Shown: positions 1 to 12,609 of the stretch, piece by piece
How the letters are laid out: every line of letters starts with the position of its first letter
Numbering within the stretch: the first letter of the stretch is position 1
Source: Atriophallophorus winterbourni
Lineage: Eukaryota; Platyhelminthes; Trematoda; Plagiorchiida; Microphallidae
NCBI GenBank assembly: GCA_013407085.1
Contig: JACCGJ010000256.1
Location: forward strand, 39,541 to 103,540
Direction of reading: 5' to 3'
DNA: 64,000 bases
Notes under the pieces: model-generated
Databases searched by the model: none
Told to the model about the DNA's origin: nothing
What the model saw: the letters and a program-made list of their open reading frames with translations, nothing else
Made by a program: the position numbers and the translations under genes

Positions 1-1500
1 TCTATTAAGTCACCTCTTAAACGACGGCGCCTAAGGGAGAAAAGATCGAGAGACATTAGGCGCACAGCGTACGGTTTCCCTCGCTGACCTTCAATCATGC
101 GAGTTGCGAGGCGCTGTACACTTTCAAGTCGAAGGATGTCCTTTTTGTAGTGAGGACACCACGCCTGAACACAGTATTCAAGATGCGGCCGAACTAATGC
201 CTTGTACAGTGGCAGGAATACATCGGGTCTTCTGCTCGATAGCACTGATTTCAGCCGAAAAAGTACCTTGCGTGCACGCTGAGCCGCAGCGGCACATTGG
301 TCCTCCCATTTGAAGTCAGCCCTAACCAGTACACCCAAATCCTTAACACACTGTGTGGCGTTAACACTGAGGGAATTCCCCGCCACCTGGACCGAAATCT
401 TATCAACCAGTGTTGACAAGAGTTGGCTCTTATTTAGGTTCAGTGGGAGATCCCACTGGTATGACCAGTTTATGACCCGCTCACGGTCGTGCATCAAGGT
501 CTCTTCATCCGTTGATCCGATGAATTTCACATCATCCGCGAAAATGAAGCATGGGCACTTCAATTCAGAGGACAAGTCATCGATGAAAATCAGGAATAGA
601 AGAGGGCCAAGTACCGAACCTTGGGGTACACCACTGATCACGTCGGTTTGATTCGACAGCGTACATCCTACTCTCACTCGGAATGTCCTACCTGTAAGGA
701 AGGCCTTTATCCAAGCAAGTAGACTACCCCGTATGCCTTTGGCTGCTAGCTTAATCTCTAGAAGGCGGTGATTTACGGAATCGAAAGCCTTACTGAAGTC
801 TAGGTAGAGGGCTTCGACAGGCTTCCCTTCATCCATCCTTTTAGTGGCAGTATTGAGAAAGCTAAGGAGGTTAGTCAGACAGGATCTACCCTTAAGAAAT
901 CCATGCTGAGTTACACTCAACAGAGAATGCCGACAAAGATGCTGACAGATTTTATCACGCAGCAGTTTTTCCATTACTTTCGAGACGGTGCTGGTCAGGC
1001 TGACCGGTCTATAGTTACCAACAGTTGACCTGCAACCGCCTTTGTGTATTGGCACGACTATGGCTTCCCTCCACTTACTGGGAACAACTCCTAGTTGCAG
1101 GCATGAATTAAAGAGCTGGCAAAACGGTTCGGCAAGCACTGAGGCAAGATTCTTAAGCATAATTGAGTAGATGCCGTCCGGTCCCTCAGATTTGTTGACC
1201 CGAACATGGATAAGTGCGTCAAACACCTCAGCCTCATTGAAGGACAACTCATCTAATACATGGACACCAGGTGTCAGGTTAAGCAGACCTGACGGTGCGT
1301 TTGAAGAATTATCCCGTCGTTGAACGCTACTGAAAAACCCTGAGAAGGCAGTCGCCTTAGACAGGTCGGTATCGGCAACTTTTCCGTCCTCCAGTTTCAA
1401 ATCCCCTATGTTTTCCTAGTTTTTCCTTTTGACTGTGCGTAGCTATAAAACCTTTTCGGGTTGGATTTAGCACCCCTAGCTAGAGATAACTCAAAATGCT
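1..1500 (-). mobile_element. CR1-like non-LTR retrotransposon (LINE), reverse transcriptase part, runs off the left edge
   Basis: Read on the minus strand, one frame is open from about 1417 to base 1 and continues out of the window. It encodes a LINE reverse transcriptase: an entry motif GNYRPVSLT, a YLDFSKAFDSVNHR block, ISGVPQGSVLGPLLF, and the catalytic FADDVKF block near 525-540. The thumb-like C-terminal part follows with LVRPHLEYCVQAW and SLDLFSLRRRRLRGDL. The frame has a single 1-nt frameshift near 1418, beyond which the upstream sequence continues in another frame to about 1500. The catalytic Asp pair is present. The families closest in motif order are CR1/Jockey-like LINEs. The copy is 5' truncated, and its 3' end lies outside the window. 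Related copies occur at 31765-33480, 52800-54065 and 55495-57360. Confidence 0.9.
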
Positions 1501-1521
1501 GTTTGAGCGCACGTTGTAATT

Positions 1522-1650
1522 TAAGTTCAAGTTCAAGTTCATTTCAAGTTGCACAGGGCTGAAGGTGGCTAAAAGCCAATCACGAGCCCAGATTTCCTTC
1601 GACGGTATGCGGTTGAGCACCCGGCACTTCGATATCGAGTATACAGTTCG
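1522..1650 (-). repeat. LINE 3' UTR fragment with CTTGAA-type tail
   Basis: On the minus strand this segment matches the 3' UTR seen at 31776-31870, for example the shared core GCATACC.TCGAA..AAATCTGG and GCC.T..CAG.CCTGTGCAA. It ends in short repeats of CTTGAA/ATGAA at 1522-1550. It is therefore the 3' end of another copy of the CR1-like family, lying directly upstream of the truncated copy at 1-1500. Confidence 0.6.
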
Positions 1651-1799
1651 TACTTTTCACACGTTCTTGCTTCCGAGTATCTGTTCTGTCGGCTTTGGTG
1701 GAAAATTTAAGACGGTAAATATTAATCTTAATACAAAAGGACGAGTTGAGTACAAAGAAAAACGATTACAATTACTTTGAACTTCACAATAATTGAAAA

Positions 1800-4330
1800 T
1801 TTTATTTATTTTCCCGACTGCAGTTGTAGTGAATTGCTTTCACCTTGTATCTTAGTATTTTGTACATACAACTTTTGGCCTTATATGGTTATTCCTTTTT
1901 GGCCATGTACACTTTATTCGTATTAACGATTGTACAATACTCTTTTCGGACTTTGTTTTCTTTCGCTGTTGCAAAGTTTCCGTGGGTTGCCGCTTGACTG
2001 AATTGTGATTAACGGATCCTCCAACATTTTAGCGCTTTCTGTACCTTATATTTCATCATCTCTCGGATTTTTCCTGTATGGATTATTTCGCTATCGTTGG
2101 ACTTCTCTGGATCTTTATTTGGACATTTGCTCCTTTGGTCTTTTAGTGAGTTCTTTCCATTTTTGCCTTATTGTATGTAGTGCTAGACTATTTCTTTTTG
2201 GCCCACGAAATAATTATTGGGTTTGTAAGACCGTAGATATGGGCGAAGTTCATGAGAGACACGGAGACGCCAGAAGCTTGCTCTCTCATTTGAGTTTCAA
2301 GCTCGTTATAAGAAATCGCGCAAAACCTTTCCTGACTGTAGCAATCGTATTAATGAAGCTTCAGTCTCAAACCAACAGCGTTGACCAATAATTGCTCTAA
2401 ACAATTGAATACCAAATTCATTATGTCTAAAATTTATTCAGTCTAAATATGAAGAATTTTAGCACTAGAAATCGAGTGATTATTTGAAATCATTATCGCA
2501 ATTGACTGAACAAATTGTGAAATGAGATCAGCACACAACGTGTTCTGATTGTTTTGAAATTATTGGGTTATATAATTTTAGAAAGATGAATTTATTGCAA
2601 TTTTTAGTCCCTTCTGCGAGATTTCTTGTGTTATTCTATTTTAACGCATATGAAAGGCAACAGCGTTATAGTGATCTGACAATATTCATTTTCCGTTGTC
2701 TGTAGAAGAGCGTTTAACTTGTCACATTAATCAGTTTGTATTAGAATAGAATGTATGAGATACAATTTCTATACCATAATCGGGTTAACTTGAGGTCGCC
2801 GCAAGTAAGAGCAGCAACAGAATGCTTAAGTACTTTATAAAAATAATCACAGGGCGATAGTCGACCGAGTCGAAACGAGTGCCCAGATTCTTTCGGAGTT
2901 GTGCTCGAGAAAACCCGCCACTACAACGATTGTTTCTTATGGAGCACAGGCTGTTCGTAATAAGCATAGGCGATATGTATTACAAGAAGAAGAAGAATGA
3001 CTTTATTCGTGTTCACAAATTTTCAGCAATAATGTATTGCAATATGTAATGATACTCTCTCAGCTATCAGTAACTACGAGTTTAAAAACAAAAATTTAAA
3101 TCAGACTTCTGGTCCTGTATTATAGTTTTCAATTAAGGACGACCAGGAAGCTACGCAAAATTTACAACATTACCAGTTCAGAATAACATAAAAATTGTCA
3201 TCATTAGATCTGAGTTCAGCAAAACACGATCATAAGATTTACCCTCTGAAAACTTTGAATCGTTAATAAAAGGTTTTTGTCGATACACTCGTTCCATGTA
3301 AACATGTCTTAAAAGGAGAACTGATTGGAATCAAAAGCGGCTTTATCTACTGCTCTCCTCGAAGAGAATCAAACAGCGGTTTTTAAAGTTTAAACGAATG
3401 CCAACAAACAAAATATTTTTTGAAGCATCTAGAAACAAAGTCCAGCAAACGGCAAAGCAATGTGAGAATCATTATTGTAAAGAAATTGCAGTTGGTATAA
3501 AAAATTCTTCGGTTAATCGCAATAATGTTGGTATGCATGATATGATTAAGCAATCTACTGCTCCATATAACTTCAAAACAACTCCCTTCAAATAATTATC
3601 TGAATGTATCTTCGCGGGAATAGATGAAACCTAGATATGATCTTCTCATGAGAAAATTTTAATGAAGTTGTGGGGAACAGTGTATACGATTATACGCTGT
3701 CTTCATTTATTTAACGAAGAAATTCGATTCCATTAAAAGGAAGGGTCTTTTCAAAATGCCAGGTGCTATAAACTAACTTCCAAATGTGCTTAAACTCCTT
3801 TTGCATTCCTAATTTTGCATGGAGCGCACACTAAATTTTAACAATGGTAATTCAAAGGATTTCAAAATTCGCAGGGGCGACCAAAAATAATGTGATTTTG
3901 CTCACAATTGTTGTTCGCCATTCCGTTGCTCTTGTTCTACAACACGCGTCCCGGGCAGCCTCAGAAGGTTGTTACATACACACGCGAGCTATTGAATGCG
4001 AACCGTTTTGGAGCAAATTTTAAGTACAGAATGTCATAATCCTGCAGTTTCCTGTGGAGGCAGCCACCCTTACTTACACACAAGAGCATCTCCCCACGCT
4101 TTTTTATTCGTTGGCATGCAAAGGCTTTGGTTTGAAAATTAGCCCGAAGGAAACCAATGTTATAGCGTGGCGGTTTGCGAAATTTGCCGGAATTGACCGT
4201 TGTCCAAAATCTGGTCGCTTAAAACAACAATTGTTTCATCGGTCCAACAATAGCCGCATTAACCCCTCGCCTTTGACCGAAACTTGAACATTGCACTCTA
4301 TTCATCTTTGAGGTCAAACAGTCTAAAAAT
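1800..4330. other. AT-rich interval without recognisable features
   Basis: Short open frames here (for example 2005-2391) start at non-ATG codons, have hydrophobic low-complexity composition and show no domain motif. I see no exon with paired splice signals, no RNA gene and no transposon motif. It is probably intergenic or old decayed repeat. Confidence 0.4.
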
Positions 4331-4362
4331 AATCGCGTTTACACACTAATACCACAACACAA

Positions 4363-4610
4363 GAGATTGTTCAAACGCGTTTATTACGCACAAGACAAAT
4401 AACTAAACACACATCTTATATAGATAACTCAAACAACCGCGAAACTGATTATGTGAACTTTTCTTCCCGGTTTTTACTATGAATTGATTTGTTAATGGAT
4501 TTTGCGCCAACTGGCACATTTAAGCCCTCGAAAAACAGGGATCGTTTGACCGAGTTCGACAAAATTGCAAATAAATATATCGCACCTGTTTTTCACACCA
4601 ACGCAATCCT
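4363..4610 (+). repeat. Dispersed repeat, related copy at 63485-63720
   Basis: The block TCAAACGCGTTTATTACGCA occurs here near 4372 and again near 63489. It is followed in both places by related sequence: an ACACAC stretch, TTGATTTGT.AAT.GATTT, a phrase around CACATTT, and CGTTTGACCGA. The copies are diverged. At the right-hand copy the repeat is next to the tRNA-like/hammerhead repeat, so the two may be parts of one element. Confidence 0.5.
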
Positions 4611-4639
4611 TCGAAAACCAGAATTATTTATATAAGGCA

Positions 4640-6880
4640 ATTGTCGTTTTCTGACTTTTTACAGCTTCCTGTTCTTGTGTTGTGCCAGAGCGTAATGTTT
4701 TGTATATAATTCGTGAGATCGTGATTAGAACACATCGAGAAGGGACTTCGCATTTGCACTCTAGTTCAAAGAGGTTTGTGCCCCAATAATCATTGTTGTC
4801 AACTACCAATTTGTACCATTGAATCATTTCACAATTTTCGGTTCAACTCTTGCGGATAACCGCTCGCTATGCACCGAACCTGATAAAGGATTGCCCTATC
4901 CCAGTTAAAATTTCGTATCCGAGCAACCGCGAGTCTACTGTGAAAACAGGGAGAATGTCATTCAGGGCATGCTTAATTAATGCTCCACTGTTTCGCAATT
5001 AAACATGGAACACTCACGCATTAAAAGAAGAGAAGCTGTATGATATTGTTTTGAAGAGAATCTGACGAATACTTAACATATAGTAGATGTATTAATTAAC
5101 AAAGGCTGAAGTGCATTATATATCTGGTCTAAGGGTTATGTTCACCGTAGTACCACAGCGCCATTTACGCGCTCTGGTTCATGCTTCCATAATCAAAATT
5201 GGTCGTATTTTAAAAGATCTAATAGGTGGTACGTGAGATGTAGGAAATAAAATATTTATCAGGCAGCAAGTACGGTGCAAAAACGTTCGTATTCGCGAGG
5301 CAAAAGTACATTGACTTTATATCTACGAGTTTTGTAGGCCATGATCTTGAGATCTCATTTTGGAGGCATTGTGTAACGCAGTGGCTCCCATCCTGTGTTA
5401 TTTTGAGGCAAACTATTAAGCTCGTTTAATTTTTCCAGCACATATATCACAAAATGAAAAATGTTTTATACTAACACAAACATTTTGATAATAATATAAT
5501 ATAAAACAAAAATAGTTTATATAAGGAGAATTTTTATTCACAATACAATATTGAAAAATATTGGTGCATGCTAGTAAGACAGATTAGTCTGATGATTTTG
5601 TACTGTGGGTACAATTCGTGGACAAATATGAGAAAGCCATACAGCTAACTATTTTTTATGTTTGCAAGTATTTCACGTTTTTTTATTTTTAATTTTGTTT
5701 AGATTCGAAAATACCAGTTTACATTAGTAAGAATTTGGGAATTTCAGTAAGAATTTGATGGCTTTTTACAAAAAAGTTGGATGCTCTCTAATAACAGAAA
5801 AGAAAATGCGTTTAATGGCTTTTATGTGTATTTCCATTTCAGTCTCCCATCAGTGAAAATATTCTCTTGTGCTTCCTCTTCAAAAAAATTGAAATTTGGA
5901 AATAATAATGACTGAAAAATAGAGGAAAGAATTGAGAATCCGATTAAGTTCTTCAACGCTGGTTTCGGAGAAGTCAGTTAAAATTTCATTTTTGAAAATT
6001 GCCAACTGCTCACTAATAATGATTGTCATCATGATGACACGGGTTTTGCGAACTGATTTAAACATATCCAAAAATTTTACTATCATTCTTGTTTTCCACA
6101 GTTAAATTATTGCACATTATCTCTCTGCACAATTCACTGATCGTTCGCTGCACTGTAATTTGAATCAACTGGATTAAACCCTCATATCAAATTTGAGAAA
6201 GAGCCTGTTGATCGCAGATCACACTGTCAGCGTGGAATTGCCGTCGAAATGCCGATTATTGGTTATCACTGCAAATGCTGCAGGAGTTAGGTTTTTCCCT
6301 AATCTGAAAACTTGTGAAACATGAAACCGACATGCGGTTGTGATATACATCCAGATTCGTCATAGATAGGAGACCGATAACACGGTAATCGATAACAAAT
6401 CGTAGTCATTCGTTCATTCACTAGTTTAAAATGTAAAGATTGTCGTTTACTCCATGAATTAAAGTCTTGTATAACGTGAATGTTTGGCCACACTTGTTCT
6501 GTTTAACCATGTGGTTTCACAGTTACCGCGTGGATGTAGCCGGAGTTTGCCTTAAATAATGATCGTTAAGTGAAAAATATGAGCACAATATATGATTTTA
6601 AAATTTTCCATCGGTTCAAGTGAAACAAAAACCGATCTGTTGTCTTTTGCAAATCAATGAACTTTTAAATTGATTTATTATTGTGAAGAAAATGTATTGC
6701 CTTTTACTATTCGCAGGAACATATTTAATATTAGCAATAATACATGACATAAAAACATAACAATCACTTTTGTTTTGCGCGTTCGTGAAATGCATATTTA
6801 TAACAAATTGTCTGTTGCACGCTTTGATGGATGGATTCCAGGCATCGAGACCAAGAAATTAAATAACAATTAAATTAACT
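4640..6880. other. AT-rich interval without recognisable features
   Basis: No frame longer than about 70 codons has protein-like composition. No repeat shared with other parts of the window was noticed. Confidence 0.4.
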
Positions 6881-6899
6881 GTACGTCTGAAACACTGCA

Positions 6900-7110
6900 G
6901 TTCTATAAGACCATAAAAGCTGCCGAAAGAAACTTAGTCGGTTGCCGAAAACTTCCGCTCTTTTTAATTAGGTATGCACATCTTTGGAATTCTCTTCCAC
7001 TCCATTTTAGCATGTACACTTCTACAGGTAAATTTAAAGCACTCGTAAAATCTTTCACTGCTCCATCGCTATGCGAAATTCTCAAAATAAACACCTCAAA
7101 ATTCAAAGAT
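6900..7110 (+). mobile_element. LINE reverse transcriptase C-terminal fragment
   Basis: The plus strand can be read as a short protein segment with the pattern R...LPLFLIRYAHLWNSLP followed about 12 residues later by FKALVKSF. This arrangement, a basic/hydrophobic stretch, WNSLP, then FK..L, is the usual end of CR1/Jockey-type LINE polymerase proteins. It is too short to classify and has no catalytic part. Confidence 0.4.
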
Positions 7111-7209
7111 CAAAGTTCAAATTTTTAATGGTCCAAAAAGCAAATACTTTACAGTATCCATAGATTAAAAATATAGGTAATTCAAAAAAACACAAATGTT
7201 TTATACATA

Positions 7210-7990
7210 TGGAAAGTCAGCACGTGTATTCAAGTGTAAGGTTGGGTTTGGTCAACATATACTTGTCAAGTTCAGCCTTCAAAATGTTAAGGCTTGTTGC
7301 GCAAATAATATGTGGGGGCAGGGAGTATCATAGAAAACAGACTCTGACAGCAAAGAAAAAGCTTCGACAAGTTGATCTGAAGTGTGGAATAGTTAACTTA
7401 TAGCCATGCGATCTGCTACCACGTGCTTCTTGCCAATGAAACAGGTGTTCAAGTGGGTGATTCACTGTATGCAGAATGTTGAAAAGCAGGATCAACTCAC
7501 CCCTGTGACGACGGTACGGAAAGTCAAAGAGGTTAAGCGTTGCAATCCGCTCCTCGTATGGTCTGTTGTATAGCCCGGTCACCAGTTTTGTAGCGCGGTG
7601 GTATACCCGTTGCAGCAAGGTCATGTCCTTTTGTAACCATGGGGACCATGCTTGAGGAGCATACTCCATTGTTGGTCTGATATAGGTGTTAATTAGGCGT
7701 GGGAGTATCTGGTCTGTGAAAACACCAAAGATCCTTCTGAGCAATGCTAAGCTTTGGCAGGACTTTTTGTATACAACAGAACAGTGCCGTGAAGACTTTA
7801 ATTTACTGCTAATCCACACGCCCAGGTCTTTCTCTTCAGTAACCCATGAAAGTTGCAGAGATCCCATAGAGTATCTGAATTCGAATGATTTACAGACGTT
7901 TGACAATATATTCTGTCACGGTATTCCTGGTTATTGAACAAATTGTATGTATTTTGTACAATAGCACACGCATAGAACAGTTCACAATGT
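7210..7990 (-). mobile_element. CR1-like LINE fragment, reverse transcriptase thumb and C terminus
   Basis: The minus-strand frame 7328-7906 (192 codons) reads WVTEEKDLGVWIS, then NTYIRPTMEYAPQAWSP, LLQRVYHRATKLV and FDFPYRRHRGELILL. These are the blocks after the catalytic site in CR1-type LINE polymerases. The frame ends at 7328, but the next blocks (a W.SLP-like segment and a final LKAELDKY-like segment) continue in a shifted frame to about 7210. The fingers, palm and endonuclease are missing. It represents a lineage distinct from the copy at 1-1500. Confidence 0.8.
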
Positions 7991-8015
7991 CCGAAATACA
8001 TGGTATTATTAAGTG

Positions 8016-8285
8016 TCAGGTTACCTAAGGTCTATGTATGTTGCATCAAAACCTGGGACTCGTGTTATATGTATCTATACTTATTGTATCTCTCTAGGCT
8101 TATTTCACCCACCTTTTGGTTTAAACATAGTTATCCTTATTGTTTCAATTCAGGTTTCTATCTTAAACAAATTTCTCTGAATAAAATATTCGAGACATCT
8201 AAAAAATGATTTTTTATGATTATCTATTTATAACGCTGTTGTAGTGTCAGGTTACCTAGGGTCTAGGCATGTCTCGTCACGTTGC
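8016..8285 (+). repeat. Pair of short direct repeats
   Basis: GTGTCAGGTTACCTA.GGTCTA occurs at about 8016 and again at about 8246, followed in both by a related GCATGT/GTATGT stretch. The spacing is about 230 bp. The function is unknown. Confidence 0.45.
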
Positions 8286-8759
8286 TACACATCTTCATCG
8301 TAACCGTGCGTTTTATAATCATTTTTATCATATGACCATATCCTTAACAGTTATCTGCTTATATTAAACCCATTTGTGTATGAATACATGGTTTACCATA
8401 ACGTATTTATAAAAAAAACACAAAATGCAAAAATATTGTTTTTGTAATCATTTTTATCGTTCATAATCGATTTACTATTTCTCTTTGATAACCTCCCACT
8501 ATGATAGTGAAGAAAATATCTTTAATTGCGTTTCAGTGTCTCTGACTGCCGAACCGACTCCGATAATGGCCCTTGCTTCTTCCGCCTAAGACTGATTCTT
8601 CTATATTAACCGAAAGCCCTACTGGCGAACAGTTTTGGTTTCCCTCATTCGACAATTCTTCGACTTTCCTGGATCGTACAACCGGCCCAAACCTCATGCA
8701 ATTTAAACCACAATCTCTTCTCATCCCCTCCACTTTCTAATTTGTTTCAATTTAACTTC

Positions 8760-9150
8760 GTATTTTTTTATATACTTTTCTTCAATCACATCCACCAAAA
8801 TTCCGAAGAAGTCAATTTATATATTTATAAAAGAACTTTATTTATTTCATAAATCTATTTTCACTGTGAAAATGTGCACCATTTCTTTTATAATTTCTTT
8901 CTTTCATTTTCTTTTTTCAATATCTACTCTAGAATCTATCGCATCCTCTTCATTTGCTTAATTCGATGCAATCTAGATAAAACTTTATTACTGTGTGACA
9001 TTGCGCGAAAAAATTAACTTTCTTACCATTGTAAATTTACCACCCTTGATTAAACGGAAAAATGTTCAAAAACTCCGCTTGATAAGGTCATTTTACAATT
9101 TATTTATTTTGTACACATTGATAACCTGATAACCTTGGTTTACAAAGAAT
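8760..9150 (+). repeat. Copy of AT-rich dispersed repeat family
   Basis: The part 8970-9145 is the reverse complement of 43860-44045: both share GCGCGAAAAAATTAAC, the reverse of TTCTTACCATTG, and a GCTTGATAAGGTCATTTT block. Further copies are at 43545-44045, 44055-44620, 49545-49710, 51740-52325 and 54100-54200. Confidence 0.65.
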
Positions 9151-10370
9151 ATAGCATTATTATTATATCAATCTACTAGACGCAAAACAAACAGTCATAT
9201 GAGTGTCGACATTTCAGAGACAAACTAAGGTTCAACAGCGAAACATCCAGCAACTTTCAAAATTTGAGCAACATATGAATTACACTTGCACAAACATCTT
9301 GTATAATTATATTTGGAGAGAGTTGAAACGATGGGCTTGAACAAAAAATCGACATTCGCAACAATTTTTTCCCATCCCTCGATCAGCAATTTTATAACTT
9401 TTAACAGTTAAGAAATCATGAACAATGTCCAAAAATCTTGCATATATGCTTTTTATTACACACTATCTGTAACGACTGAAGTCGCTGTTTAACTTGTAGA
9501 GCACCCGTTTCTTAGTTAGACAATTCAAAACAATGATTTGAGTTTACTACGGTTCTATTAACAAGATTAATAGGCAATAACAATAGACAAACCTCAACTG
9601 TACCGGGTTGTACAAATGACGTGAGCCAAAAATGCTCAAAGTTTCCAAATGACAACAATAAATTCAGCCAATGTTGACAAGATAGACTGCCAAATGATAA
9701 ATGCAAAGGAATAAAATTACCAATACAATGGTGAACAATCGTCTCTGTTTTCTCCAAATACCACGAGCAAAATATGTGGAATTTTAATGGCAGCCAAGCA
9801 ATGTAAATTACTTCAGTAAAACAAAACGGGGTATACAAGTGCAAAAGGAAAATGTGTACACAAAAACAATGTAAGATAAAATTGTTGAGAATTAGGAAGA
9901 ATTGAATTGTTCAAACAAAAATATAAGAATTTTACACAAAAGTTTCGTCATTTGCACTATCCACAAATCCGAACAGTTCATTAGTAGTTACAAAATTTCA
10001 ATTATGTTTACTTTTTTCCAATGTTTCAAGACTTCGAATACTAATCTTATTGCCCTTCAAAATCAGAAGAGAATAAATGTAGCTGTAGTAACTAAAGTTG
10101 TGGATGTTGTTTAAATTAATAAATACCTAATTGAATCCCATTGCCGTCCAAACCTCTTCCAGGCAATGGGGACAATATGATATGTCTGGCAAGGGTTCTG
10201 TAGATTAAGGTTAATAACCAACATAGTGTTTGTCGTAATCAAAACACGAGATTTCGTAAACAATCTTTGCTTGGTCTGGTTTTGAGAATTAGTAATGGAG
10301 CTTGCTGAATTTTATGCGTAATGTTCCATGAATAAACGTATAAAAGTCCACGAATACCACTCGTGAGTGT
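9150..10370. other. Unassigned AT-rich interval
   Basis: I see no coding exon, RNA gene or recognisable transposon here. The longest frame (minus strand, 9512-9844, 110 codons) has no motif and unremarkable composition. Confidence 0.35.
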
Positions 10371-10380
10371 TTTGAAAAGA

Positions 10381-10426
10381 TGTTTAGCTGATGATGTCAT
10401 CTAGCTTGAAGACGAAACGTCCTGAA
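10381..10426 (+). ncRNA. Hammerhead-ribozyme-like motif at left side of Penelope-like element
   Basis: The segment contains the two conserved hammerhead cores in the right order and spacing: CTGATGA at 10388-10394 and GAAA at 10414-10417. Between them GTC and GAC can pair around a 12-nt loop, with one unpaired T after the first core. After GAAA comes CGTCC. A related but mutated copy lies at 12556-12600; there the loop side reads GATGAC, which would give a 6-bp stem with the GTCATC present here. Penelope-like elements are known to carry hammerhead motifs in their terminal repeats, which fits the position. Activity is not implied. Confidence 0.55.
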
Positions 10427-10599
10427 CAAACAATGCCGCCCACGAATCACTATCCACACCCCGGAGCTACATTTATTATTTTCTATATCTAAATATTTAG
10501 GCGAAAGCCTGTGTGATATACAAGACGGCGGGAAACAATACTTGAAAGAACTCTTCCAAAAAATGAAAAACTTATCGTCCGAAATCACGAAAATGTCGA

Positions 10600-12545
10600 C
10601 ATATAATTGACGCCGCTTCAGCATGCCAACTGATGGAACATCAAAATCAAGAATGTTTGTGGGCTATAATAGCTGATGCACACAAACCACTCTACAGATA
10701 CTCAAGAATCATAGAAAAAAGATCCACCAACAGCAAATCGGACAGGAAATGATTTAGCAGTTAGAGGAAGCCAACCATATTACGAAACTTTATTCAAAAG
10801 TCAACAAACGACGGAAGCGTGACAACAAAATGCAATCAATCGCCCACTCTGAAGAGATCTTCGGTCTGATACACAAATATCAAGAACTTACGAACCCCCC
10901 TAATGAAGTGAAAAAAGGTCCACGGTCTAGTTTTTAATTTTAATTACCAGACATGGACCATGCACAAATCTCAGCTCATTCGAAATCGATCCCCACAAAC
11001 AAAACACTTGACAAAAGAAACGCAAGAAGAAGTTCGTTACGCATTATACTTGAATCCAGAGGAAACATTGTGGCCCGACCAGTGAACAAGCAAGAAATGA
11101 AAGCTTTATAAGATCTCCGAAAAAATCAAAACATTATTATTCTGCCTGCGAACAAAGGAGGATTCACGGATATGGTGGACAAAGAACATTGCGTCAGAAG
11201 TGCCAAAGAGTTACTGCCAGATATTACGACATACAGGCAACCATGTGAAAACCAAACTTAATGTTTCCAAAATATGAGCAGTACCAGACCGAAGAAACTA
11301 AAATTTATGGGACAAATCAATGGAGACGAAAAAGCCAAATGAATCCAGAAGATTTATTCAGACCCAAATTTTATGGACTACCAAATGTACATAAAGAAAC
11401 CATCATGATACGACCGATAGTCATTATCAGGAGAGCGGACTTACAAGTTATCACAGGAAATATAGAAAATATTGTTATTATTCATAAGTGATTTGGAACA
11501 TTCTCTCAACTCAGTAGACCGTTTCCTACGAAGAACCGAGAACGTGAAAATCGAACATGATGAAGTGATGGTCTCGTCTAACTTCACATGATTATTGACC
11601 TCAATTGATAGAACACTCGCCAGACTTATCATATTGTCACTACTGCATTGAAGAGGAACAGAAAACAATGGAAATATATTAATTATTGAAAGTATCTTGC
11701 AGCTACTCGACTTAATCCTAGAAACAATTCAAATTCAAATATATGAGCAAAGTAAAAGTCACACTGAGGGTACCAGCTAAATCCAAATAAGTGGCCGAAG
11801 TAGTCGCGCAAAGACTCAAATGCATTGCAATCCCACTGATAAAACTGAAACTGAAAATCGTTATCACGTTCCCATCTAACCTAGCACAAACGTATATAGC
11901 TAGACCGAAAAATGATTTACCTGCAGATTGAGCGACAAAAAAGATCTTACATTCTCAATAGCAAGCTCAAATTTTATGCTTAAAAGATGCACGATACAAA
12001 ATAATTGCATTCTTCCTAACAATAACGCAATTGAAATGATGGGCACCATTGCTCTTCTGGAAGAAGTGACCTTGAAAATGTATTCGTGATTGTGCACACC
12101 ACAACTAGATTGTACAAACATTTTGGAAATTATTGAGTATGATTAGAATGCCTTGGATATCTAAAAATAAAATAATTTATTTTAAATTTCAAAATTGGAG
12201 TAACCAAACATTGTTTACAAAACTCAATCTTTTGATCGGGAACACTATATTGGCCAGACTAATCGGAAGTTGACCACGCGAGTACATGAACACACTTGGT
12301 TTTTCAATGGCACGGCCAAGAGTCATTTTTATCGCTACACAATCAATTTGTACATAAGTTCGATTGGATCAACTCCGAAATGATCGTCAAACGTCGCGTA
12401 CGACAATTAATTGAGGAGTGTCACTCGACAAGATCTTCGATCAAAGAAAACCTGCCACGTACGGACCAATAAGAAATCGGTTACGAAGAAGTTCAACGAC
12501 AATGAGACAAACGCAATGGATCAACGCATAAAAGACCATGAATCA
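10600..12545 (+). mobile_element. Degenerate Penelope-like element (PLE)
   Basis: Short plus-strand pieces in different frames match PLE reverse transcriptase blocks in order. Near 11150-11240 is ILPANKGG-like text followed by LLPDITTYRQ; at 11345-11440 is PKFYGLPNVHKE followed by IRPIV; near 11505-11610 is VDRFLRRTENVKI, then EVMVSSNFTSL and SIDRTLARL. These correspond to the ILPADKGG, YGLPK(V/I)HK..RPIVS and DVVSLFT regions of PLE polymerases. Later palm blocks are hard to read and many stops are present, so the copy is dead. No GIY-YIG endonuclease domain was identified. Hammerhead-like motifs at 10381-10426 and 12556-12600 bound the element like terminal repeats. Confidence 0.75.
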
Positions 12546-12555
12546 TACGAAAGAA

Positions 12556-12600
12556 GTTTAGCTGGAGATTCCATCTAGCTTGATGACTAGCCGTCCTGCA
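12556..12600 (+). ncRNA. Mutated second copy of the hammerhead-like terminal motif
   Basis: GTTTAGCTG at 12556-12563, CCATCTAGCTTGA at 12571-12583 and CCGTCCTG at 12591-12598 align with the copy at 10381-10426. The first core reads CTGGAGA instead of CTGATGA and the second core is lost, so this copy should be inactive. Its value is that it marks the right side of the Penelope-like element. Confidence 0.5.
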
Positions 12601-12609
12601 CAGGCAACC

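Noticed and set aside
2005..2391. 128-codon plus-strand open frame
   Set aside because: It starts at a non-ATG codon, is hydrophobic and AT-driven, has no motif and no splice context.
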